This document shows positions 1 to 11,371 of a DNA stretch of 64,000 nucleotides, one piece after another. A model generated the notes under the pieces. That model did not search any database. It was not told the origin of the DNA and was given only the letters and a program-made list of their open reading frames with translations. Each line of letters begins with the position of its first letter. The first letter of the stretch is position 1. This stretch comes from Warburgia ugandensis (Eukaryota; Streptophyta; Magnoliopsida; Canellales; Canellaceae): assembly GCA_035236585.1 (NCBI GenBank), contig CP141126.1, forward strand, positions 69,107,414 to 69,171,413, in the 5' to 3' direction. The translations under genes and the position numbers were made by a program.

Positions 1-2048
1 CATGTTGGACTAGCTGTGAAAGGATAAAACCTGTCGATATTAAAAACACTTGTCAAATCGGAATACTAACGACTTAAAGAATCGTATAATCCAAGTTGAA
101 AGTATCATATATATAAATCATAAGCATAATAATATGCATAAGATGCTCCACTGAATCCAACTCATGGATATATGGTATGGTCAACCAACCTCATGTCATG
201 CCATATGCAATGCAAGTAAATTCTCAAACCATAGGGCCCACTTTGCCCATGACCTCGCCGCCGTGTGGTCCCCGGGTACCTGTGGACACTCGGTCATAGC
301 CTCCATGAGGCATATGACACATCGACCTAGTGCCATGACACCAGTGGTAGCCCACTGTACCACATGCAGTCAACGTAGGGACATGCCCTTTTTGGGCGTG
401 GTACTCATTCCACCTAATAGTGGTAGAGGCTGGGAGGCCACCCCAGACCTCTCGGCATAACTCCCATGAGCTTACTAGCCCAAATTATATACGATCAAAC
501 AAGCAAAAACCACTTTTTCAAAACCTGTCCTCTTTGGGTCCCTCACAATTTCCTAGCCCTCACAACTGCCTACCTAACGTCTTTTATGCACTCCCGCGTC
601 TTTTGGTAACCCTCAAGGACATACAATTTTTCAAAAAATCAATGCTCACAAATCATGCAATATATGCAATTGTTTGCAAAACATGTCTATGCATAATGTA
701 TTTGTCATATGCATGCTGAATTCGTTTATAAAATTAAGTCATGCTAAACAAGTCATATAACTTAAACTTAAAGCATGCATTCTCAAAACAATCATGGGTT
801 CTTTTAAAAAGTCTAGTAGCAATAGAGTACCTGCATCAAAACATCATGGGTTCTTTTAAAAAGTCTAGTAGCGATAGAGCACCTACCTGGTTTAGTCACG
901 CTAGCCCCCTTGTCCTCATATGCTCCTGCTCATAGTTTAGGGGAACAAGGTTAGCTTGGCCTATTTCTATAGATTTTACAATGGTTGATCTCACTACTTA
1001 GGCATTAGGGGTTCATTCCCATGCCTATGGGTCTCCTAAGGTCCTAACTGGGCCTTAGTATCGTCAGGTTTATAAAGGTTTAGTGGCCCCGTGCCACTAT
1101 CATAGTTTAAGGGTCATTACCACCTTAGATAGGGCCTTGATCAGGTATTTTATTATTTGGGTGTATCCGCGTCATCGATACAGACACAACGCCTTTTGCG
1201 GCACCTCAATCGAAGCCCTAAAACTCAAGTTATGGTTGTTTTAGTATTCAGAACACATGGAAGGCCCACAGGGCGCGTCCACAAACACACCGGGCCTTCT
1301 ACTCGTTTTCTCGTTTGCAGGCACATCCATGGACGTGCCTGGTTCAACCTTGTTGAACTAGTACACCCAGGCACCGTCCCTGGGTCCTTTGTGGCTCCCT
1401 AGAGCCCCGTTTTTCATGGTTTTTTATGCAGAAACTTGGGGGAACTCATCCTAAGACTAAGGGGGAGATGGGTTTGGAGGGGTTTTGGGCATACCTGGTT
1501 CGTGGCTAGATTTTTCCCATGTTTTCTCCTCTTGTTTGCTTCTGCACGATGGGTTTTTTCCATGCTTTTGGGCTGCCATTGGAGGCGCACAAGAGCTCTA
1601 TTTATAGAGCTTGAAGAGGGTTTTGGAGGGGGTTCTTACTGCCATGGAACGGCGGTGGAGAAACCTCCAGAATAACGGTTGTTTCTCCCATGCACACTGC
1701 CGTTCTAGAACCCTCTAGGAGGTTGAAGAAGAGGGGTGCCCGTATCAAAACGGGTCCCTGTTTTTCTTAGGCCAAATCCGTTTTTGAATTAATTTACACT
1801 TTTGCCCTTGAACTTCAAAGGGCCATATCTTGCTCATTTTAACTCCGTTTTGGGTGATTTTGGTCTTGTTGGATTTATTTTTCTGAGATGCACCTAAGGG
1901 TACTATTATAAGGACCAAATTTCTTAGTCTAGTCAGGGTGAACAGTGAAATGACCAAAATACCCTTATCTCCAAAAAGGGAACTTTTCATTTCCTATAGA
2001 ATGTCCAATTCATTTTTTTTAAATAGTGTAAATTGCTCGAGCATTACA
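1..2048 (-). mobile_element. LTR of a chromovirus-like Ty3/gypsy element (family A), body left of window
   Basis: Read on the minus strand this is an LTR starting TGTAATGCTC at 2048. The first ~33 bases match the internal sequence next to the primer site of element C (near 42127-42159), so this is the 5' LTR of a minus-strand element whose body lies outside the window. Bases ~190-480 carry the GC-rich block shared by all A/B/C/D LTRs. Bases ~880-1985 match the B LTR (31440-32800, reversed), including a TATAAATAG box, while the last ~65 bases match the C LTR end instead. It is incomplete. The family is inferred from LTR similarity to B, which still has gag-pol. Confidence 0.8.
1598..1606 (-). 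promoter_or_regulatory. TATA box of LTR A
   Basis: TATAAATAG on the minus strand sits inside a palindromic GAGCTC-TATA-GAGCTC setting. The same box occurs at the matching place in both LTRs of B. Its role as the U3 promoter is inferred from position. Confidence 0.5.
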
Positions 2049-2052
2049 AAAA

Positions 2053-4500
2053 AAACCATAGGGTAGAAGTTTCAAGAAATTTTATAGCATTTTGAGCCCT
2101 TAATTATAAGGGATTGATTGGACGGTTCAAACAGACTCTCCGATCTCTCCAAATCAAGTCAGAACTTGGCACGCGCGGTGAAACGCGTCAAGATAGGACG
2201 ACTACACAATAGCTCCAGTCACTGAGGGAGCTCATTACGCTTGCATCCCAGCGACAGGTGCATGGTGATCGCTCCTCCTGATCAAATCTGGGCCATCCAT
2301 TCTGCTGGACCCAGATCAAATCTGGACACTAGGAACAACTGTGAACTTCACAATTCAATTGTGGAGTCATTTGAACTCTAAATTGAGATTAGAAAGAAGC
2401 TATGGAATGCTTATAACTTCTATTTTCTTCTGAGATCATAACATTTGGAAAATTCTTCATGAAACTTTCTATATTTAAGAATTAAACTTCTAATTTTCAT
2501 GATCTTCAAGATCTGAGAGATCAGATCTTGGCGATTTGATTTGTTGATGATATAATGTTGAAATAAAGTGATAACCATGACTTATTTGGATAGATTTAAG
2601 ATAAATTGAGGGATCTACCCTTTATGGTAGAAAACCCTAAAAATACAAAGGGACTCACTTAATCAATAAGATCAAGTATGATCAGATCCTTGGGATGGAT
2701 TGAATGAAGGATTTATGATGAAATCAATTGAGATCATGGATTGAATATGACAAAAACAAAGGGATATGATCTTTGGACCTTAATGGAGTAAAAGCCCTAA
2801 AATTAATTAAAACCCTTAATTAAAAGGAAAGGATCTAAGATCTAATAGTTGGGTCATACGTAAAGGTTTCTAATACTCTTAATATAATTAGTTTCATTGT
2901 CTTTTATTTGATAATAGCATTGTAAATGTGAATTATGTTATAAAGCATGATAGTGTAATTCTTAGACTTTAGCATGCTATGTTATTAGATTATTATATTA
3001 GGTTGATAGATTTAATTATCTTAGGGTCGTGTTAGTTTACATTTGAAGTTTAAGTGTGTTTCCATTAGATTAGTAGTAAAATTTTATGTATTTTATAACT
3101 TAGGAGCATGCTAGTTTAAGTATAGGTTCATTTCATTAAGTTATGTTACATAGGAAGCATGTTAGTGTAAAATGTTGTTAAAATTATATTAGATTTCTAC
3201 TTTAATGTTTATGATTTAAATTTTATTAGTAGATATGGTCATAATTAGTTTTAGGTTAAAATATATAAAAAATAAAGTAAGGATCAGAACTCTTCAATTG
3301 TGGATGATGGAGGGCTTAGATGAAAATTTTGAGCCATCCAATCAATCCAAAGGATCTAAAACTCTAGGGGTAGAAGTTTCAAGAAATTTTATAGCATTTT
3401 GAGCCCTTAATTGTAAAGGGATTGATTGGATGGTCCAAATAGACTGTCCGATCTCCCTAAATCAAGTCAGAACTTGGCACGCGTGGCGAAACATGACACG
3501 GAAACGTGCCCTGCTGGAGCATTTTTGCGAGCATCCCGGTGACGGGTGCGAGGTGATCGCTCTGCCCAATTGAATTTGGGCCATTTGTTCCATTGGTCCT
3601 AAATCAAATTTGGATACTAGGAATGACTATGAACTTCACAGTTCAATTGTGGAGTCATCTGAACTCCAAATTAAGATCGGAAAGAAGTTATGGAAAGCTT
3701 ATAGCTTCTATTTTCTTCTGAAATCATAACATTTAGAAAATTGTTCATGAAATTTTTGTATTTAAGAATTAAACTTCTAATTTTCATGATCTGATATACT
3801 AATGATATAATGTTGAAATAAAGTGATAACCATTACTTATTTGGACAGATCTAAGATAAATTGAAGGATCTACCCTTTATGGTAGAAAATTCCTAAAAAT
3901 ACAAAGGGACCCACTTGATCAATAAGATCAAGTATGATTAGATCCTTGAGATGGGTTGAATGAAGGATATTATGATGGAATCCATTGAGATCATGGATTG
4001 AATATGACAAAAACAAAGGGATATGATCTTTGGATCTTAATGGAGTAAAAGCCCTAAAATTAACTAAAATGAAAGGATCTAAGATCTAATGGTTGGGTCA
4101 TAAGTAAAGGTTTTTAATAATCTTAATATAATTAGTTTCATTGTCTTTTATTTTTTAATAGCATTGTAAAGGTGAATTATGTTATAAAGCGTGATAGTGT
4201 AATTCTTAGATTTTAGCATGCTATGTTCTATATGTTATTACATTGTTATATTAGGTTGATAGATTTAATTATCTTAGGGCCATGTTAGTTTACATTTGAA
4301 GTTTAAGTATGATTCCATTAGATTAGTAGTAAAATTTTATGTATTTTATAACTGAAGAGCATGCTAGTTTAAGTATAGTTTCATGTCATTAAGTTACATA
4401 GGAAGCATGTTAGTGTAAAATGTTGTTAAAATTATATTAGATTTCTGCTTTAAAGTTTATTACTTAAATTTTATTAGTCGATAAAATTGTTTAATTAGTG
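2053..4500 (+). repeat. ~1.3 kb direct tandem duplication within LTR G1
   Basis: The segment beginning near 2063 (GTAGAAGTTTCAAG) recurs at 3370, a period of 1307 bases. The two copies then run in parallel to about 3240 and 4500. G2 and G3 contain this segment only once (7640-8800 and ~60000-61300). The duplication therefore arose in G1 or its close lineage. Both copies are AT-rich and non-coding. Confidence 0.8.
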
Positions 4501-4609
4501 GTTATGTCTTAATATTCATAAATAAAAAAAATAAAATCTAATAAGAAAGTAGAGCTTCATGACACAAATAAGAGTGAATTATTTGACTTGGACTTAATTA
4601 GTAAGGGCT

Positions 4610-4990
4610 ATAGTTAGTAGGACAATATAAGGATTATCAAATCCTTGGCCCAAACTAGGAGAATAATAAAACCCATGAATGACATTTTAAATGTTGGACT
4701 TAATTAAAATCAATTAGAAAGAGTACTTAGGGTTAACATGCTCATAGGAACCTTATAAAAGTTTGAGCTAAGGTCACTCTAGTGAATGTTGAACATGGTG
4801 GTTCAGGGGTTTTTCTAATAGAGCCTCGCTCTTCTCCCACCTTCTATTGACGTTTATGAGGTTTAAACGCCTCCTTACATGAGGATTGAAGTAATCACTT
4901 TGTGTTCACCCATTCAGCTAGTAAGGCTTTGCCAATTAGAAATAAGAGGAGAAGTCTAGACTTAGGCTAAAAAGTTATCTTCAACCAGTA
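4610..4990 (+). other. Shared leader-like non-coding module, copy in G1
   Basis: The best-kept core runs from GCTCATAGGAACC (~4740), through a CCATTGACGT-like box and GAGGTCTAAACGCCTCC, to CATGAGGATTG (~4900). The same ordered boxes occur in G2, G3, F1, F2 and the Athila-like element L. See the finding on this module. Function unknown. Confidence 0.7.
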
Positions 4991-6469
4991 AAACATTAAC
5001 TGGTTGAATAATAATAATAATAAGAGTATAAAAGGTTAATAAATTATCTAACCCTAATAAAAATTATAAGATAAGGATGATCAAACAAGATCCATTGGAT
5101 CTTGAATGATCAATAATAATAAGAATAATAACATTGTATTGTACTTAGTATGCATGTTCATTAGTATGTATGCAATAGATCAAATCTAGATTATTAGATT
5201 AAATAATCCAAACCCTTAATCAAATATGATCCAAGGAAAAGAACCAGGATCCTCCTCCTTAAGGATGATCAAATAACTGAACTTAGATCAAAGAAGAACT
5301 AGATGATAGAAGATCCAGGGCCTTGATCTTTATCAACAAGAATAGATTATTGATCAAAGGATCTATGAAAGATCAAGATCAAAGAGATGGATACACAAAG
5401 ACTTAGAATAGAAAATACTTAGATCTAAAAGATTAAAAGATCATTCTAACCATCAGATCTATTGATCAATAGGATTATTCAAATTGTATATATATTAATA
5501 GTATGTATGAATGTACAGATTACATACATCAGTCAGGATCATGGAAGATCTAGAGAGATGGATCACTACTCAAAGGTAGGAGGATTTGATAAATGCATTT
5601 ACATGGGATGTACATGATGAACCCATGACCTTATGTTGACAAGTGTAATGTTAATACTTGTATTAAATCCCTTGAAATCCTTATGATCCAACCAAACATA
5701 TATGAAATAGTTAAGTTAGAATTGAGGATTAGACTCTAAGTGAATATGAAACTAGAAGATATTCTAGCCCTAAGTAAATAGATAGATTGTCTGCTACGTA
5801 TGAAACCTATTTTACATACAAGCATGGAGGCTTGTGGTTTTGTTTTAAATAATTATAACCCTGGGAGATGCTATGCTAGGGGAGTTATGAGGGTTTGGCC
5901 ACTTGCTTCTTGAAATTTGATGATACCTTGTCCTATGAGAGGCTAAAAGTCAGATGGGCCAATTATGGGAAGGCCACCACTATGAAAGTCCTATCTCCCC
6001 ATATGGGTAGCGATACAATATTTTTCACCATGGTAGTAGTGGTGAACATGGTAGTTATTCGTGCGCACTAGTATAGATCAGACTGCAGCATGGTAGTGCT
6101 TTGATTATTTTATAATATGATGCATATGAGACTGGCATAGTCAAATGCCTTATGTTTTGGCATGATGAAATACTAGGTAATTGTATATTACCAATATTTT
6201 CCAAGAAGGGAAAATTCTAGTATAGGACTAGCTAAAATACTGATTTCTCATAGTGAAAAGAATTGATCAGCTTAGTTGGGAATGATATTTGACTACTTTC
6301 ATAAATTTGATGGATTTATCTATGTATAATATGTATGTATAAGGATGTACATATATTACAAAGTAAAGGGTTAAATACATGAGTATATTTATGGATAATG
6401 GGATTATGAAGTACTAGAATTATACTTTCAATTATTATGCTTCTTCATTCCCTTACCAAGCATAGCTTG

Positions 6470-6509
6470 CTGAGATATTGTAAATGTTTTAATGTTTACA
6501 ATATCCCAA
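6470..6509 (+). other. Conserved 40-nt hairpin, copy in G1
   Basis: GATATTGTAAA is followed by a ~10-nt loop and TTTACAATATC, giving an 11-bp perfect stem. It directly follows ACCAAGCATAGCTTGCT and precedes a CAGAGAAGGAG box. The same arrangement is found in G2 and G3. Confidence 0.75.
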
Positions 6510-6640
6510 ATACAGAGAAGGAGAGTTAAGAGCTCAAGACTATAGGAGACTTAAAGAGAATAATCATCAGGGTATATCCCATGAAGACATGTATTTTGTT
6601 TTGTTTGAGAGTATTGTATTGTAATGAGAGTTTCATTGTA

Positions 6641-6645
6641 TGATG
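6641..6645 (+). repeat. Target site duplication of G2, left copy (TGATG)
   Basis: TGATG directly precedes the TGTAATGACC start of G2 and is repeated at 11048-11052. Confidence 0.85.
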
Positions 6646-8889
6646 TGTAATGACCCGAATTTTTGTAACTTATTAAGGCAAATTCATAAAGTTTGTTTTT
6701 TTAGAAATTCTAGGCTGGAATATTAGGTTATTGAAAATTCTCTTTTTATGAAGATTATTTCATGAATTAAAACATAGAAATTATGGATGTACTTGGAAAA
6801 CTGATCGAAACAACATTAAGTACATTCAATTCTGAGTTAAAATGAAAATTCCTTAATTTTCTCCATTTGGGGGTAAAATGATAATTTTACCCATATTCCA
6901 TATCCAAGAAATAAGACCTCAATATTCATGAAGTACTTAGAAATACGATTCCAACGCCACTAAGTACGCTTGATTCCGAGTTGGACAAATATTGCCTATT
7001 ATTCTCCAATTTTGGAGTTCAAAGGGCAAAAACATCTTTTCACATAAAAGTGGGGCCCACAAAGTGGGCCACCATTCTAGAAGCAACAATAATTGCTTAG
7101 TGCATTATTGCTGGTAGTGGAGAATGGAGAATGCACTTGTAATAAAAAATTCTAAAGTAATAAAATATCTTATCAAAATAAATGATAAAAAATTCAAATT
7201 TGGCTATAAATATGTCCCAAAAATTTTCACAACCTTAACCATGAAATTTCCTAATCTCCCCAGTCTCTATTTTTCTTATTTCTCTCTCCTCTTTCTAAGT
7301 GGAACAAGAGACCTAAATTTAATTAGGCACTCCGTTCCAGGTAGAATTTGATAAATTTCACCCTCCATAACCTCCTATACTATATTATATACAAAAGCCC
7401 CAAGTCAATTTCAAGATCCAACGGTTCCAACAACAGAAAATCACAAAAAGGTGGACAATTGGGCTATATTATCATTAACCGGTAATTCTCTCAAATTGGG
7501 CATCAATTATATTGCTTTTCTCCAATCAGGTAGGTGTAAATACTTCCCATACATATTTATTATGGTTTAGTATAATTTTTATTTTTGTGTAATTTAATTT
7601 GAATGAAAACTAGTAAAAATAAAGTAAATACAAGAGCCTTCAATTTATGGTGATAGAGAGCTCAGATGGAAATTCTGAGCTTTCCAATGATCGATAAGGG
7701 TTAAAAACCCCTAGGGTACAATTTTTAAGAAAATCTAACAAGGTTTGGACCCTCAATTGAGAGAGATTAATTCTGCTGGGCTTAGATCAAATATGGACCC
7801 TAGGAATGGCTGTAAACTTCAATTTAAGATTGTGGAGTCATATAAACTCCAAATTGAGATCGGAAAGAAGCTATGGAAATCTTGTAATGTCTAGTTTCTA
7901 ATGAATTCATAATATTTCTAAAAATTATTTCTGTATTTTGGAAATAAGTGTCCAATTTCTAAGATCTTCAAGATCTGAGGTGATCAGATCTTGGAAATTT
8001 ATTTTAATGATGATATAATAATGTAATAAAGTAATATCTATGATTAATTTGGACAGATCTTGGATAAATTAGGGGATCTGCCCTTCATGATAGAAAAACC
8101 CTAAAATAAAAAAAAATAAAAAAATACAAAGGGACCCACTTGATCAATGAGATCAAGTATGATCGGATCCTTGGGATGGATTAAATAGATGATATTATGA
8201 TGAAATCAAGTTAGATCATGGATGAAATGTGACAAAATCAAGTGGATATGATTTTTGGATCTTAATGGATTAAAAGCCTTAAAGGTAATTAAAACCCTTG
8301 ATCTAAAGGAAAACACCTAAGATCTAATGGTTGGATCATATTTAAAAGCTTATAATAATCTTAATATAATTACTTTAATTGTCTTTTATTGGATATAGAA
8401 GTGTAAATGTGATTTATGTTCTAAGTTTTAATTATCTTTTATTGGACATAAAGGTGTAAATGTGATTTATGTTCTAAGTTAGAAAGCATGATAGTGTAAT
8501 CATTAAATTTTAGTATGATATGCCCTAAATGAGTAATTTGTTAGTAGATTTGATTACTTTAGGATCATGTTAGTGTAAATTAGATATTTAAACATGATTC
8601 CATTAAGATAGAAGTATAATTTTATGTATTTCATAACTTAGGATCATGTTAGTTTTATTTCACTAGCTTAAGTTACATTTATAGGAAGAATGTTAGTATA
8701 TAGTTGTTAAACTTATATTTGATTTATGCTTTCAAGTTTATGATTTACTTATTGTCAAATTTTATTCAATTGTTAAGTAGTTGTTAAGATATAAGGAGTA
8801 TAAATCACCAAAAATGTAAACTAATGAAATATAGAGATTCATGGACAACTAAGATGAATGAATGATTTTGACTTAATAAGGGATATAGT

Positions 8890-9290
8890 TAGTAGGACAA
8901 TATAAGGAATGGTTTACCAATTCCTTGGCCCAAAGTAGGAAAATAATGAACATCCATGGATGACATTATGCATATCCATAAAAATTAATTAAAATCAATT
9001 AGAGAAGGGACTTAAGGTAAAGAGCTCATAGGAACCTTGTCAAAGGTTGAGCTAGTACCACTCCAGTGGACTCTGAACATTGTGGTTATAGGGGGTATAC
9101 AAGAGCCAAGTGCTTTTCCCTCACCTCCCATTGACGTAAAAGAGGTCTAAACGCCTCCTTACATGAGGGTTGTATTAACCACTTTTTGAGCAGACTTTAA
9201 CTAGTAAGTACTAGTCATCCTAAAATAAGGAGTTGTCTAGTAATAGAAAGAAATAAATTTTCTTCAACCAAGTAAGACACTAACTGGTTG
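8890..9290 (+). other. Shared leader-like non-coding module, copy in G2
   Basis: The ordered boxes are GCTCATAGGAACCTTG (~9021), a GTGGTTATAGGGG box, CTCCCATTGACGT (~9124), GAGGTCTAAACGCCTCC (~9140) and CATGAGGGTTGTATTAACC (~9162). The TTATAG and GTATTAACC boxes here are closer to the F copies than those of G1 are. Confidence 0.75.
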
Positions 9291-10600
9291 AATAATAATA
9301 AGAACATAAAAAGATAGCAAATTATCTAACCCTAATAAAAATAGTAAATAAGATAAGGATGATCAAACAAGATGAGATCTTGTATGATAAAAAATAATAA
9401 GGAAAAAGAAACATCAATGTAAATTAGATTGTTATGTATGATATAGATAGTATTTGTATAGGTGATATTAAACCCATTGATATATGATATTCAAGGAAGA
9501 AAGATTCAGATCATCCTACATAAGGATGATCAAAAGACCATGTAGTATGTACCCTTGATTAGAAAAATGACATTATACATATGATTTGACAGATATATGT
9601 TGATTGAGACGATGGCAGATTTCAAGGAGTAAGAATACCTTATTGAGGTAGGTGGATTATTAAGAATGCCTTTACATGTAGATACATGTCTAATACATGA
9701 TCTAATGTTTTGAAGTATTGACATGTATGATACCAATATATTAAGGTAAATACCTCAAATTGAAATATGATCCAACCAAATGATGAGGAAAATAAGTATT
9801 AAATGGTTAAGTTGAGAATTGAGAGCAACCCTAAGTGAATAGGAAAGTAGAAAATATTCCAACCCTAGATAAACAGACAGATAGGCTGATATGTATAAGT
9901 ATTATTTTACATACAAGCTTGGAGGCTTGTGGTTTTGTTTTAAACAGGCATAGGCCTAAGGATGCTATGCTAGGAGAGTTAAGAGGGTTTGGCCACCCAC
10001 TCTCTGAAACTTGATGATATTGAATACCAAGCCTAAGAAAGGCTAAAAGTCGGGTGGGGCAATTATAGGAAGGCCACCACTGTGACAGACATGGTCCTCC
10101 CATATGGACATGGATATTGTAATTTCCACTGAGAATGGTATAAGTGGATTATTGAACAGTTATCCAGGCGCGCTGTATGGATTAGATTGCAAGCATAGTA
10201 GTCCTTGATTATTTTGCATTATGATGCATATGAAATTGGCATAGTGAAATGCCTTAAGGGATGGCATGATGAAATGCCAGGTAATTGTATATTACCAATA
10301 TTTTTCCCAAGAAGGGAAAATCCCAGTATAGTAACTGGCTGAAATACAAATCTCCTATAATGAAAGGAGTTGATCAGTTTTGTATGGAAATGATTATTGA
10401 TTATTTTTACAATTTTAATGGATTTGTTCTTATATACTATGTATGTATAAAGGTGAACACAAATGATAAGGAAATGAGATGTTCATATAAATAATAGTGG
10501 TCTGTGAATGTGCTTATGATAGAATGAATTATAGGATAGTTGAATATTGAGATTTTACTGTCAATAACTTACATTCTTATCCCCTACCAAGCATAGCTTG

Positions 10601-10640
10601 CTGAGATATTGTAAATGTTCGAATGTTTACAATATCTCAG
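10601..10640 (+). other. Conserved 40-nt hairpin, copy in G2
   Basis: CTGAGATATTGTAAA pairs perfectly with TTTACAATATCTCAG over 15 bp around the 10-nt loop TGTTCGAATG. It lies ~410 bp upstream of the LTR end, just before the CAGAGAAGGAG box. Confidence 0.8.
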
Positions 10641-11047
10641 ATACAGAGAAGGAGACTTAGGAGCTCAAGACTTGAAGAACTAGTGAAGAATAAGTAATAA
10701 GGGTATATCCCTTGAAACATTGTATAGAGAGCATGTATTGTATTTAGAACTTTGTAATTTGAATTGTGTATTTGGACAAGTATTGTAAGGATACAATGGG
10801 TTGTGTACTGTGAACCACTGGATGGATCTTGGAAGTTTAATAAAATCATATTCCTTCAATGGAATTTTATTTTGTACACAAATTGTACTTATGTTATGTA
10901 TGAAGTGGTGACTTGGGTTTTCAAAACAAGTTTTAAAATAAAAGAATTTTTGCTGCTTTGTTTTGCGAAATTTTTTTACTGAGGGGACGCCCTTGCCTTT
11001 GAAAAATATATATGATAAAATGTGTTTCAAAAACCCAAGTCGTCACA

Positions 11048-11052
11048 TGATG
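11048..11052 (+). repeat. Target site duplication of G2, right copy (TGATG)
   Basis: This matches 6641-6645. G1 LTR sequence resumes at 11053. Confidence 0.85.
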
Positions 11053-11371
11053 AACTTTGTGTTTTGGATTATGTAATTTGGACAAGTATTGTAATGTATT
11101 TGGCTGTACTGTGAACCACTGGATGGATTCTAAAATTTAATAAAAATATATTCCTTTAATAGAATTTATCTTGTACAAAAATTCTACTTATGTTATGTAT
11201 GAAGTGATGACTTGGGTTTTTCAGAACAAGTTCTAAAGAAAAGAATTTTCGCTGCTTTGTGTTGCGACATTTTTTTACTACTAAGGGCCCTACCTTTGAA
11301 AATGTATTACTAATTAGTATTATCACATTGGCTAAATGTCATTGAGTATTGTTTTCTTTCTTTTATTTGGG

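Larger units (their letters stand above)
6646..11047 (+). mobile_element. G2: complete solo LTR of family G, 4402 bp
   Basis: This starts TGTAATGACCCG and ends CAAGTCGTCACA, with perfect 5-bp target duplications (TGATG) on both sides. The sequence past the right duplication resumes G1 exactly where it stopped at 6645. It therefore behaves as a solo LTR left by recombination between the two LTRs of a once full element. At 4.4 kb it is unusually long for a plant LTR. It contains the leader-like module (~8890-9290) and the 15-bp-stem hairpin (10601-10640). Short open stretches inside it match no family I recognise and are not kept in G1 or G3. Confidence 0.88.
2049..11305 (+). mobile_element. 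G1: very long LTR of family G, split by solo LTR G2
   Basis: Plus-strand LTR sequence occupies 2049-6645 and resumes at 11053 after the G2 insertion. It matches G2 (6646-11047) and the reverse complement of G3 (57530-61865) throughout. Its 5' part is displaced by the A element at 2048. It contains a direct duplication of ~1.3 kb (2053-4500), the shared leader-like module (4610-4990) and the 40-nt hairpin (6470-6509). No open reading frame of note is present. G LTR ends (TGTAATGACCCG at the start, a GTCRTSACA-like end) resemble those of chromovirus LTRs B and C, so a Tekay/Del-like origin is plausible. No G-family gag-pol lies in the window to prove it. Confidence 0.75.
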
